The notes under the pieces were generated by a model. It had not been told where the DNA came from. It ran no database searches and was given only the letters and a program-made list of their open reading frames with translations. This document shows positions 1 through 8,312 of a DNA stretch of 64,000 bases, one piece after another. Position 1 is the first letter of the stretch, and every line of letters starts with the position of its first letter. The DNA is from Megamonas funiformis (GTDB lineage: Bacteria > Bacillota > Negativicutes > Selenomonadales > Selenomonadaceae). Where the stretch lies: assembly GCF_010669225.1 (NCBI RefSeq), contig NZ_CP048627.1, positions 372,001 to 436,000 of the forward strand, given 5' to 3'. The position numbers were made by a program, and so were the translations under genes.

Positions 1-35
1 CCAAAATTTTCAGTTATGTATTTTACACTACTCAT
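1..35 (-). CDS. Start of a gene leaving the window (redox operon partner)
   Basis: An ATG at 35-33 on the minus strand is preceded by a GGAGGTA ribosome binding site at 47-41. Only eleven codons are visible (MSSVKYITENF), too few to assign a family. It begins 18 bases after the stop of the NuoE-like gene and shares its direction, so it is probably co-transcribed. In NuoE/HndA operons the next gene usually encodes a ferredoxin-like or NuoF-like flavin subunit; that is inference from context only. Confidence 0.6.
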   Translation of the reverse strand, partial: MSSVKYITENF

Positions 36-52
36 GAAAATACCTCCGTTTC

Positions 53-553
53 TTAGATGAATTTTTGTAATAAATCTCTAATTTTTTCTTCGCTGTCTAA
101 ATGACCATATACTGTGCCGTTTATTTTTACTGCTGGAGCAACATCACAAGCACCAAAGCAAGATACTTTTTCTAAAGTGAATTTACCATCATAAGTTACA
201 GTATCAAAATCAATATTTAAAAGACGACGCAATGTATCAATTAAGAATTCATTATTATTTACTTTACAAGCGATGCTATCGCATACTTCAATTGGGTAAC
301 GTCCACGAGGTTTATCAGATAAAGTATCGTAGAAAGTTATACAGTCATAAATGACAGAAAGTTTTACGTTAGGAAGTTTTTCTACAATATAGTAAGCTAC
401 AATTTTAGGAATATAATGTTGGGGAATTTGTTCTTGAACTTCTACTAGAATACCAACAATTTGAGTGTAATCATAATCGTGAGCTTGTAAGATATTATCA
501 ATTTTTTCTTTGAGTTCATCTGTTAGCTCAAATTTTGTGCTATCCTCAATCAT
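53..553 (-). CDS. NuoE/HndA-like [2Fe-2S] thioredoxin-fold subunit
   Basis: 166 residues, the usual length of the 24-kDa (NuoE) subunit of complex I and of NAD(P)-linked bifurcating hydrogenases (HndA). The four cluster-binding cysteines are present in the family spacing: C91-x4-C96 (CDSIAC) and C132-x3-C136 (CFGAC). An N-terminal helical region precedes a thioredoxin-like domain from about residue 85. It is a soluble cytoplasmic subunit passing electrons between NAD(P)H-FMN and the enzyme core. The ATG at 553 has an AAGGTAGG-type site upstream. A partner gene starts at 35. Whether it belongs to a hydrogenase, a formate dehydrogenase or complex I cannot be decided without the downstream genes. 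Confidence 0.88.
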   Translation of the reverse strand: MIEDSTKFELTDELKEKIDNILQAHDYDYTQIVGILVEVQEQIPQHYIPKIVAYYIVEKLPNVKLSVIYDCITFYDTLSDKPRGRYPIEVCDSIACKVNNNEFLIDTLRRLLNIDFDTVTYDGKFTLEKVSCFGACDVAPAVKINGTVYGHLDSEEKIRDLLQKFI

Positions 554-617
554 GTCATCAACCTACCTTTATATAATATATACAGATAATAATTTTACTT
601 AACTGACTAAATAAAAT

Positions 618-642
618 TTATGTTAGTAATATATTAACATAA
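618..642. promoter_or_regulatory. Inverted repeat upstream of the NuoE-like gene
   Basis: TTATGTTA (618-625) and TAACATAA (635-642) form an 8-bp inverted repeat with a 9-base spacer, 65-90 bases upstream of the NuoE-like start. It resembles a repressor operator. A Rex (NADH-sensing) site would fit the gene's function but uses a shorter spacer, so the regulator is unknown. Confidence 0.4.
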
Positions 643-705
643 TTTAGATTTAGAGTGAATATAAAAAAGTGTAAACTTTACAATTAAATTAAGAGTGTAA
701 AAAAT

Positions 706-741
706 AAGAGCATTGATTAATATAATGCTCTTATTTTTTAC
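706..741 (-). terminator. Rho-independent terminator after uxaA
   Basis: AAGAGCATT (706-714) pairs with AATGCTCTT (724-732) across a 9-base loop. A-rich and T-rich flanks on both sides make it usable in either direction. It lies about 60 bases downstream of the uxaA stop and closes the sigma-54 sugar-acid operon. Confidence 0.8.
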
Positions 742-799
742 ATTTTATTAGTTGATTTTTTATTCAGATAAATTTATTTTAAATAATAATATATTACTA

Positions 800-2287
800 T
801 TATTCAGTAATACCATCTTTCATTATAGCTATTTCATTGAAATGCATTTGTTCAGATTTTGTTAATTTACCTGAAATAATAGTTAATATATAATCAAATA
901 GTTCATTACGAAGTTTTTCCATAGAGGATTTTTCAATTAATTCGCCTGCATTAAAGTCAATCCATTTGGATTTATGCTGTGCTAATTTACTATTGGTTGC
1001 TATCTTAATAGTAGGAACAATTGTACCCCATGGTGTACCACGTCCTGTAGAGAATAAGATTATTTGACAGCCAGAAGCTGCTAAAGCTGTTGTAGATACT
1101 GAATCATTGCCAGGAGCATTTAATAATTGAAGACCTACTTTATTGATAGTATCGCCATAATCTAATACATCAACAATAGGAGCATGACCACCTTTTTGAA
1201 CACAGCCCAAAGATTTGTCTTCTAAAGTAGTAATTCCACCAGCCTTATTACCTGGAGAGGGATTATCAGATATAGGTTGGTCATAACGTTTAAAATATTG
1301 TTTAAAATTATTGATTAAATCCACCGTTTTGTGAAAAATATCTTCATTAATAGCTCTATTCATTAATAAAGTTTCAGCACCAAACATTTCAGGAACTTCA
1401 GTAAGCACAGTAGTAGCACCACTACCAATAGCTAAGTCTGACAATTCACCAATTAAAGGATTAGCTGTAATGCCAGAAAAGCCATCAGAACCACCACATT
1501 TTAGACCAATGCGTAGTTTACTAATAGGACAAGTAGTTCTAGTGTATTTATTGGCAAATGTAGCTAATTCTGTTAGTAGTTGCTTCCCGATGATATCTTC
1601 ATCTTCAACTTCTTGAGTTACTAAAAATTTAACACGGTCAGAATTGTAATTACCAAGAATTTTTTTAAATTCAGTTAGATTATTGTTTTCACAGCCAAGA
1701 CTGATGACTAATACTGCACCAGCATTAGGATGATTAACAATATCAGCTAAAATTTTTTGAGTCATTTGATAATCTTTGCCGATTTGTGAACAACCATAAG
1801 GGTGAGTAATGCCAATACAGTCATCAATATTAGGATAATTTTTTATTAATTCTTTACCGATTTTTTCAAGGTAACGAACGGTACTGGTAACGCAATTTAC
1901 TGTAGGTACAATCCATAAATTATTACGAATGCCAACATCACCATTTTCTCGTTGATAACCTTTGAAGGTGCAGTTTTCAATTTTAGGTAAATTTGATATT
2001 TTTGTCGGCTTGTAGCTATAATTTAAGATTTTTCCTAAGTTAGTTTTTAAGTTATGTGTATGCACATGAGAACCAGCTATAATATCGTCTGTAGCATGAC
2101 CAATAGAGAAGCTATACTTGATAATTTGTTCATCTTTGTTGATATTTTTTAAGGCAATTTTATGACCAGCAGGGATATTTTCTTTTAAAATGATATCATG
2201 CTCATCTATTTGTATTATTTTACCTTTGGTTAAATCAGTTAGAGCAACAGCGACATTATCTAATTTATTGATTTGTAAGATGTCCAT
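800..2287 (-). CDS. uxaA: Altronate dehydratase UxaA
   Basis: 495 residues, full length. It dehydrates D-altronate to 2-keto-3-deoxygluconate (KDG) in the cytoplasm. The N-terminal SAF domain (about 10-85) ends in the conserved HTHN segment (residues 76-79). The catalytic UxaA/GarD domain starts with GYQRENGDVGIRNN near residue 110 and carries CGGSDGFSGITANP near 265. It is the last gene of a three-gene operon, three bases after uxaB, and is followed by a terminator. The product feeds KdgK and KdgA encoded 7 kb away. Identification is firm. Confidence 0.96.
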   Translation of the reverse strand: MDILQINKLDNVAVALTDLTKGKIIQIDEHDIILKENIPAGHKIALKNINKDEQIIKYSFSIGHATDDIIAGSHVHTHNLKTNLGKILNYSYKPTKISNLPKIENCTFKGYQRENGDVGIRNNLWIVPTVNCVTSTVRYLEKIGKELIKNYPNIDDCIGITHPYGCSQIGKDYQMTQKILADIVNHPNAGAVLVISLGCENNNLTEFKKILGNYNSDRVKFLVTQEVEDEDIIGKQLLTELATFANKYTRTTCPISKLRIGLKCGGSDGFSGITANPLIGELSDLAIGSGATTVLTEVPEMFGAETLLMNRAINEDIFHKTVDLINNFKQYFKRYDQPISDNPSPGNKAGGITTLEDKSLGCVQKGGHAPIVDVLDYGDTINKVGLQLLNAPGNDSVSTTALAASGCQIILFSTGRGTPWGTIVPTIKIATNSKLAQHKSKWIDFNAGELIEKSSMEKLRNELFDYILTIISGKLTKSEQMHFNEIAIMKDGITE

Positions 2288-2290
2288 AGA

Positions 2291-3790
2291 TTATTCCTCA
2301 TTTAATAATAATGATTGCATGATTTGTTTGATATTTTGTGTATCAATGGCATAAAGATATTTACTAACATCATTAATAAGTTCAGGGTAAGTAGTTAAAT
2401 TTATGCCCCATAAATTAGTATCACCTAAAATTTCATTAACAACTACAGTGGCAGATTCTTGAGTTTTAGCATAATATTTCCATGCGGAAGTTAATTTTTG
2501 AATAGCATACTCATCATCAGTTAACTCACAAGTTGTACCATTATGTTCAATATAGAAATGATTTCCATTAATTTTAGAAGTATTATATAAAGTTATATAA
2601 GCGGCGAAACTAAAACTTAAATTTTGTGAGAATGTATGGAATTTATCATGATACTCTAAAATAGAAGGTAAAACTCTAGCTTTAAATTTTGATGTACAAT
2701 TAAGTAAAATACTTGATAATTGATGCTTGATAAATGGATTTTGGAAACGTTCAATTACAGCATTAGCAAAATCAATGAGCATTTCTTTATCCATAGAAAT
2801 TGACGGCAAAATATGATTATTTATGGTTTGTTGGGCAAATTTACCAGTGATTTGGTCATTCATCATTTCAGCTACAGTATTTAATCCAGCGAGAAAACTA
2901 GCTGGAACGTTAGCTGTATGCCCACCGTTTAAAAGGCGAACTTTGCGCTGGCGGTATTGGGAGATATCGTTTTCAATAACGACATTTAATCCACTATTTA
3001 ATAGTGGTAATTTTTCATTTAAACTAGTATCTCCTTCAATAGCTAAGAAATGGAATGGTTCACCACAAGCGATAAGTATATCATTATAACCTAATTCTTG
3101 GGTAAGGGTTTCAATTTCATCTTTAGGATAACCACTAACTACTCTATCTACTAAAGTATTGTAGAATTTATTGTGGGCATTAAGCCAAGTGATGAAGTCA
3201 GAAGGTAATTGCCATTGTTTACAGTATTTTAAGATTATACTTTTGAGTAATTGACCATTATTTTCTAATAATTCACAAGGAATAATATACATTCCTTTTG
3301 TTGCATCACCATGAAAATATTGATAGCGATGATAGAGAAATAAGGTTAATTTAGCAGGGAAAGAAAGTGGAGGTGCCATTGTGGCTGTATCTTGATTGTT
3401 ATAGGTAAGTCCCGCTTCAGTAGTATTGGAAAATACAATTTCGATTTCAGGGTTTTCAGCACATTTTAAAACATCTTGCCAATTAGTGTAAGGATTGATA
3501 CCACGACTGATAGAGGAGATGATTTCTTTAGTATTTACAGTTTGACCGTCTTGAATACCACGTAAAATAGTAGTAAATAATCCGTTTTGAGTATTTAATT
3601 TACCGACCACTTTGCCATGAGGTGTTGGTTGAATAGCAACTACACTACCATTGAATTTATTTTGATTATTTAATTGTTGAATAATCCAATCCATGAAGGC
3701 ACGAATAAAATTACCTTCGCCAAATTGAATGATTTTTTCAGGTCGTTTACAGATTAATTCAGGAAAATTATCAGCATTTAATTTATTCAT
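2291..3790 (-). CDS. uxaB: Tagaturonate reductase UxaB (altronate oxidoreductase)
   Basis: 499 residues, polyol/mannitol dehydrogenase family. It reduces D-tagaturonate to D-altronate with NADH. The N-terminal nucleotide-binding segment is GEGNFIRAF (24-32). The family catalytic signature K-x4-N-x2-H is visible as K283, N288 and H291 (KVRLLNGGH). It sits between the lgoD-like dehydrogenase, which should make tagaturonate, and uxaA, which consumes altronate. Gaps of 13 and 3 bases indicate one operon. Distinguished from uxuB by length and by its partner uxaA. Confidence 0.95.
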   Translation of the reverse strand: MNKLNADNFPELICKRPEKIIQFGEGNFIRAFMDWIIQQLNNQNKFNGSVVAIQPTPHGKVVGKLNTQNGLFTTILRGIQDGQTVNTKEIISSISRGINPYTNWQDVLKCAENPEIEIVFSNTTEAGLTYNNQDTATMAPPLSFPAKLTLFLYHRYQYFHGDATKGMYIIPCELLENNGQLLKSIILKYCKQWQLPSDFITWLNAHNKFYNTLVDRVVSGYPKDEIETLTQELGYNDILIACGEPFHFLAIEGDTSLNEKLPLLNSGLNVVIENDISQYRQRKVRLLNGGHTANVPASFLAGLNTVAEMMNDQITGKFAQQTINNHILPSISMDKEMLIDFANAVIERFQNPFIKHQLSSILLNCTSKFKARVLPSILEYHDKFHTFSQNLSFSFAAYITLYNTSKINGNHFYIEHNGTTCELTDDEYAIQKLTSAWKYYAKTQESATVVVNEILGDTNLWGINLTTYPELINDVSKYLYAIDTQNIKQIMQSLLLNEE

Positions 3791-3803
3791 TATTTACACC
3801 AAC

Positions 3804-4823
3804 TTAAAATTTGATAACAACTTTTAGCATTGAAGCAACATTTTTAGAGAAATCTTGGAAAGCTTTATCAGCCTCGTCTAAGTTATAAGTATTAGTAACG
3901 ATTTTTTCTAAATCAACTTTTCCAGATTTTACTAAATCGATTAATTCTAAGAAATCTTTTTTCAAAGCATTGCGAGAACCATAAACATTTAATTCTTTTT
4001 TCTGAAGCAAAGTGAAGTCAAATTCATGAGTGCGTTTACCTACACCTATTTGTACCATACGAGCACCAAATGCCGCAGCATCAATACAAGCTTGGAAGGT
4101 AGATGGTAGACCTACTGCTTCAATGGTTACATCAAAATAATTGCCATTAGTGATTTCTTCAACACGTTTAATAAAGTTTTCTGGGCTATCATTTAAAATA
4201 CCATCATCAAGACCGAAAGTTTCAATGGCATAATTCATTTTATTTTCTGCTACATCAGAAATATAAACTTTAGCTCCTTTAGCCTTAGCAGCTACAGCAG
4301 CAAGAACACCAATTGTACCAGCACCGATTACTAAAACTTTATCATTAGGCTGAATATTTGCTCGGCTGATACCATGATAGCTAATACAAAATGGTTCAAT
4401 AAGTGCTAATGTTTTTGCTGATAATCCTTTACCATCATAGATACGTTCAATAGGCATTGTTATATATTCAGAAAAAGCACCATCACGTTGTGCGCCCATG
4501 GTTTCATTACTAGTGCAACAGTTAACAAGACCACGTTGACAAGAATAACAGTGACCACAGTTAAAATATGGATTACAAGTTACAATCATACCAGGTTTTA
4601 AGTTGCGGTCATTATCACCAATTTCGATGATTTCTGCGGAAAATTCATGTCCAGGAATACGTGGATAGGAAGCATAAGCAAATGTTCCACGATATGTACC
4701 TAAATCACTACCACAAATTCCACCATATAATATTTTAAGTAAAGCTTCTCCTTGTTTACGTACAGGCATAGCTTGTTCAATAATTTCAACTTCACCAGGT
4801 TTATTAATAATAATGGTTTTCAC
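3804..4823 (-). CDS. Zn-dependent dehydrogenase, LgoD-like (L-galactonate to tagaturonate)
   Basis: 339 residues, medium-chain alcohol dehydrogenase. Catalytic zinc ligands are C37 and the GHE at 58-60; the structural zinc is held by C89, C92, C95 and C103; the Rossmann motif GAGTIG is near 167. Overall it resembles E. coli LgoD (L-galactonate 5-dehydrogenase), including the ALIEPF segment. As first gene of an operon with uxaB and uxaA, oxidation of L-galactonate to D-tagaturonate is the simplest role and completes a route to KDG. Substrate is inferred; another aldonate or polyol is possible. It is transcribed from the sigma-54 promoter at 4880-4864. Confidence 0.85.
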   Translation of the reverse strand: MKTIIINKPGEVEIIEQAMPVRKQGEALLKILYGGICGSDLGTYRGTFAYASYPRIPGHEFSAEIIEIGDNDRNLKPGMIVTCNPYFNCGHCYSCQRGLVNCCTSNETMGAQRDGAFSEYITMPIERIYDGKGLSAKTLALIEPFCISYHGISRANIQPNDKVLVIGAGTIGVLAAVAAKAKGAKVYISDVAENKMNYAIETFGLDDGILNDSPENFIKRVEEITNGNYFDVTIEAVGLPSTFQACIDAAAFGARMVQIGVGKRTHEFDFTLLQKKELNVYGSRNALKKDFLELIDLVKSGKVDLEKIVTNTYNLDEADKAFQDFSKNVASMLKVVIKF

Positions 4824-4863
4824 CTAAATCACTCCATTTAAAAATTTTTCTAATATTATATAA

Positions 4864-4880
4864 TGCAAATAGTATGCCAA
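4864..4880 (-). promoter_or_regulatory. Sigma-54 (-24/-12) promoter of lgoD-like-uxaB-uxaA
   Basis: Read on the minus strand the sequence is TTGGCATACTATTTGCA. It has the GG of the -24 element and the GC of the -12 element exactly 12 bases apart, as in the consensus TGGCAC-N5-TTGC. The start point would fall near 4853, leaving a 30-base leader before the ATG at 4823. A sigma-54 activator gene ends 131 bases upstream. Confidence 0.85.
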
Positions 4881-4962
4881 TTTTAAATTTTTAACTGATT
4901 TAGTTTGAATTACTTAATTTTTAAAGATTTTTATAGCAAAAAACGATTTATAGTAAAAAAAA

Positions 4963-5000
4963 GAAATAGCTATATTTCATAAAAGAAATACAACTATTTC
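4963..5000. promoter_or_regulatory. Paired upstream activator sites for the sigma-54 regulator
   Basis: Two copies of the 16-bp dyad GAAATA-N4-TATTTC lie at 4963-4978 and 4985-5000. Their centres are 22 bp apart, two helical turns, and about 118 and 140 bp upstream of the predicted start point. That is the usual position for enhancer sites bound by AAA+ activators. They lie just after the activator's own stop codon. Confidence 0.75.
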
Positions 5001-5010
5001 ATATTTGAAA

Positions 5011-6849
5011 TTATTTAGTTTTTCGCCATAAGGTAACTTTGCTTATACCTAATAAATGGCAAATTTCATCATTAGAATAATTTTTATCAATTAATTGCTG
5101 AATAATAGTTTTTTCCATATTTTTTAAATTATTATTTATAGGTAAAGTTAACATAGAAGTGTTAGATGATGAAATATCATTAACATCATCTAATATATGT
5201 TTAACATCATCTAAAGAAATATCGTTTTTGTAAATAAAAGCAAGAACTTCTGCTACATTTTTTAATTCACGAATATTGCCATTCCAAGGATAATTAAGTA
5301 AATAACGATTTATTTCTGTAGCGAGATTTTTAGTTGATATTTGACCATATTTATTTAAATAATAATCCAATAATAAAGATATATCTTCTGTACGTTCACG
5401 TAATGGTGGTAGGGTAATGCGCAGTACATTGATACGATAATACAAATCTTGGCGGAATTTGCCTTCATGAATGAGTTGTTTAAGATTTTTATTAGTGGCA
5501 CAAATTAGACGAATATCTATAGGGAGTATTTTATCATCGCCAATACGCATGATTTCACGCTCTTGCAGTACACGAAGTAATCTACTTTGAATATCTAGTG
5601 GTAAATCTCCGATTTCATCAAGAAAAATAGTACCTGTATGAGCCATTTCAAATAGACCTTTTTTACCAGATTTTCTAGCGCCTGTGAATGCTCCTTCAAC
5701 ATATCCAAATAGTTCTGATTCAATAAGTGTTGGTGGGAGTGAAGCGCAGTTTACAGAAACAAATGGTTTGTCGTGGCGTTGACTGGCATTGTGAATACTT
5801 TGTGCCAGACCTTCTTTGCCTGTGCCTGTTTCACCATATATTAGGATATTAGAGTTAGATTGGGCAAATTGTTTAGCTGTAGTTAGAAGTTTTTCCATTT
5901 TGGGAGATTTATATAAAATATCGTTAAAGGTTTTTTTAGCATAAAGACCTTTTTGATAGAGTGCTACTTGAATTTTACGAGCAGTCTTTTCAATTAAATT
6001 TACTTTTTGGAAAATCAAGATTTGATTATTTAATTCATTATTAATATCTAAAGAAATAACATCTAAAAGTAATTTTTCATTATTGATATCTAAAATTTTG
6101 CCTTTATACATAGTTAGATAATTATTAAGTTGAGCAGTTCCTTTTTTTCCGGCAAGAACCGTATTATTATTAAGTATCTCTTTACCTAGTTTATTGTAAA
6201 ATATAGGTTGTTTATTTAGATTATAGACAATAATACCCTCGTTTATATTGTCTATAATGCTTTGCAATGTTTGCAAGCGAAGCTGTTTTTTCTGTTGTTT
6301 GTTGGCAAGGATTAATGCCTCATTAATGGCTTTCCTTATAGAGATGATATCAGATTCAATATATATACTGTTTTTAATATTATATTTTTTGGCAAGTTCA
6401 ACAGGCTTAATATCACCAATAATTCCATCAATATTTTTAGGTAATAGATTTTCAATAATTTTGGAAACATCTTCATCGTTTGAATAGGGACAAATTTTTA
6501 CACTTGTTTGGTGAATGTTAATAATAGAGCTTTCTGGTTCAATTATATTGTTATTAGAAATAATAGCGATATTTTTACAACCGGCTAGGTGAAGTTTTTC
6601 TATAGATTTTAAAATATTAGTAAGAGAAATACCAATATCAACTATAATTTTATTTGTGTATTTTTTTAAATCACGAACAGTACCACCACGGCTGATGATA
6701 ATAGATGTAGATTCTGATTGTTTGGCTATATTTACGGCAATTTTATTTTTAGCTACAATTAATGGTATAGATAAATTCATTTCTATCAAGGTTTTTTTGG
6801 CAATAGAAGCAATTTCTTCATGAGGGGCAATAAAAAGAATAGAATTCAT
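5011..6849 (-). CDS. Sigma-54-dependent activator (PrpR-N, PAS, AAA+, Fis HTH)
   Basis: 612 residues. Residues 1 to about 165 match the PrpR-N sensory fold (SRGGT at 53-57), followed by a PAS-like segment (about 195-290). The AAA+ domain has Walker A GETGTGKE (339-346), the sigma-54-contacting loop GAFTGA (386-391) and Walker B LDEIGD (410-415). A Fis-type helix-turn-helix closes the C-terminus (NYSNDEICHLLGISKVTLW). All elements needed to open a sigma-54 promoter are intact. It lies directly upstream of the lgoD-like operon with paired dyads and a -24/-12 promoter in between, so it very probably controls that operon. The inducer is unknown. Confidence 0.95.
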   Translation of the reverse strand: MNSILFIAPHEEIASIAKKTLIEMNLSIPLIVAKNKIAVNIAKQSESTSIIISRGGTVRDLKKYTNKIIVDIGISLTNILKSIEKLHLAGCKNIAIISNNNIIEPESSIINIHQTSVKICPYSNDEDVSKIIENLLPKNIDGIIGDIKPVELAKKYNIKNSIYIESDIISIRKAINEALILANKQQKKQLRLQTLQSIIDNINEGIIVYNLNKQPIFYNKLGKEILNNNTVLAGKKGTAQLNNYLTMYKGKILDINNEKLLLDVISLDINNELNNQILIFQKVNLIEKTARKIQVALYQKGLYAKKTFNDILYKSPKMEKLLTTAKQFAQSNSNILIYGETGTGKEGLAQSIHNASQRHDKPFVSVNCASLPPTLIESELFGYVEGAFTGARKSGKKGLFEMAHTGTIFLDEIGDLPLDIQSRLLRVLQEREIMRIGDDKILPIDIRLICATNKNLKQLIHEGKFRQDLYYRINVLRITLPPLRERTEDISLLLDYYLNKYGQISTKNLATEINRYLLNYPWNGNIRELKNVAEVLAFIYKNDISLDDVKHILDDVNDISSSNTSMLTLPINNNLKNMEKTIIQQLIDKNYSNDEICHLLGISKVTLWRKTK

Positions 6850-6911
6850 ATAAAAGCTCCTTTAATAAAATAAATATAATTATTATTTTAGCTAATTTAA
6901 CAAAATAAAAC

Positions 6912-6951
6912 AAAGGAGAATTAAGATTTTAATCTTAATTCTCCTTTATTT
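6912..6951 (-). terminator. Strong hairpin terminator after the LarA-like gene
   Basis: AAAGGAGAATTAAGATT (6912-6928) is perfectly complementary to 6931-6947, giving a 17-bp stem with T-rich sequence beyond it on either strand. It lies just downstream of the LarA-like stop and separates that operon from the sigma-54 activator gene. Confidence 0.8.
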
Positions 6952-6960
6952 TATTTATAT

Positions 6961-8223
6961 TTAAGGTAAACGCCAAAGTCCAGTAGCAGGATTTTTAATA
7001 AAATAAATTTCTTCACCATCAGGCATTATTTGCCATCCATCGGATAATTTATCAGGATTATATCTTTTTATAGCATCATCAATATTCATATAATTAAAGC
7101 CTACGCTTTCGATTTCTGTTTTACTTATTAACTTTGGATTAACAGCATAAGTAATAGAAAATCTATCATCAGAAGAACCGTGAATTAAGTGTGCGGGAAC
7201 CATTAATTGATTAGGAAATTTATTTTCATTATACAGTTTTAAAATTTTTGTTCTACCAATATAGCCATATTTACGAATGACTTCATCAACTTCAGCATTT
7301 TCTCCAAAACTGTGAATACCAGGAGCCAACAATAATAATTCTCCACCATCAGCAATAGCCATACGAGAACGATAAATACCTTTATTACCTACCCATGTGG
7401 TTTTTAATTCCATAGGATTTAGATAAGCAACAACTTTTTTTGCAGGTTTATTTAAATAGGTGATATTAAGTTTTTGTGATAATTGAACAGCTTGTTCGTA
7501 AGCTTGGCGGCTGGTACCAATGTATAAACCATTTAAATTAATAGTATCATCTTTATTTGTGGTAGTAACTGTTAGAATATATACTAGAGGTTTATTTTTT
7601 AAATAATGTTTTTGAGCATAATCAAAGACTTGACGTGCTGGTGCGTGGTCATTGCCAAGAGCTTTTTCAATACCACATATAGCACCGAGCATATGGCTTT
7701 TATTTATCATTTGGCGACCGCCAATACCTACAAAAATATTTTTACTATAATTAGCCATACCAACAACTTCATGTGGAACAACTTGTCCTATAGATAAAAT
7801 TAAATCATAATCGTCTTCCCAAAAATATTTATTAACTTCAACATCAATAGTATCGTTAAATAGATTATTAGATATTTTGGCTACAAAGTCTTTAGGAACT
7901 TCACCTATCTTTATAGTATCTGATTGCCATTTATGATGTAAAAAATTAGCTTTAGGAATATCACCATACATTTTAATGCGTTCTTCGTCATTAATCATTG
8001 CATGAGTACCTAATGCGGGCATAATATCAATTTTTACATTAGTAGATAATTTTTTATAAATTATTTGGGTAATATCACCAGCTTTAGAAAAACAACGTGT
8101 AAAATCTGGCGGAATAATTAGAATTTTTCTTAAATTATCATACTGCTGTAATAATTTATCTATAGCTGTTTCAATATCATAATTAGATAAATTTTTAGTA
8201 GATGATAAATAAATTTCATTCAT
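6961..8223 (-). CDS. LarA-family nickel-pincer racemase/epimerase homologue
   Basis: 420 residues (DUF2088/LarA fold). LarA enzymes use a nickel-pincer nucleotide to interconvert 2-hydroxyacid stereoisomers. Residues matching the LarA active site are present: R43 (PDFTR), H74 (GTHA), H151 (VVPHE), K161 (YSKN, equivalent to the cofactor-linked lysine) and H177. It therefore looks catalytically competent. The substrate is not lactate by necessity: family members act on malate, phenyllactate and sugar acids. Placed among aldonate genes and after a 2-hydroxyacid dehydrogenase, a C2 epimerase of an aldonate is the best inference. The cofactor genes larB, larC and larE are not in the window. Start ATG 8223 follows AAGGAGG. 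Confidence 0.85.
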   Translation of the reverse strand: MNEIYLSSTKNLSNYDIETAIDKLLQQYDNLRKILIIPPDFTRCFSKAGDITQIIYKKLSTNVKIDIMPALGTHAMINDEERIKMYGDIPKANFLHHKWQSDTIKIGEVPKDFVAKISNNLFNDTIDVEVNKYFWEDDYDLILSIGQVVPHEVVGMANYSKNIFVGIGGRQMINKSHMLGAICGIEKALGNDHAPARQVFDYAQKHYLKNKPLVYILTVTTTNKDDTINLNGLYIGTSRQAYEQAVQLSQKLNITYLNKPAKKVVAYLNPMELKTTWVGNKGIYRSRMAIADGGELLLLAPGIHSFGENAEVDEVIRKYGYIGRTKILKLYNENKFPNQLMVPAHLIHGSSDDRFSITYAVNPKLISKTEIESVGFNYMNIDDAIKRYNPDKLSDGWQIMPDGEEIYFIKNPATGLWRLP

Positions 8224-8246
8224 GGAATTTATACCTCCTTATTAGT

Positions 8247-8286
8247 AAATAGACTATCGATTAATAAGTTAATCGATAGTCTATTT
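8247..8286 (-). terminator. Perfect 18-bp hairpin between the 2-hydroxyacid dehydrogenase and LarA-like genes
   Basis: Positions 8247-8264 pair perfectly with 8269-8286 around a four-base loop. On the minus strand only a short T-run follows, so it may act as a partial terminator or as an mRNA processing and stability element that lowers LarA-like expression relative to the upstream gene. Confidence 0.65.
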
Positions 8287-8312
8287 ATTTAGTTACATTA
8301 AGAATAAGATTT

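Noticed and set aside
618-642. Rex operator before the NuoE-like gene
   Set aside because: The arms look similar to TTGTTAA/TTAACAA but the spacer is longer than the Rex consensus; kept only as an unassigned dyad.
2823-3089. Plus-strand ORF of 88 residues inside uxaB
   Set aside because: Shadow of the minus-strand uxaB frame; no ribosome binding site and no recognisable protein.
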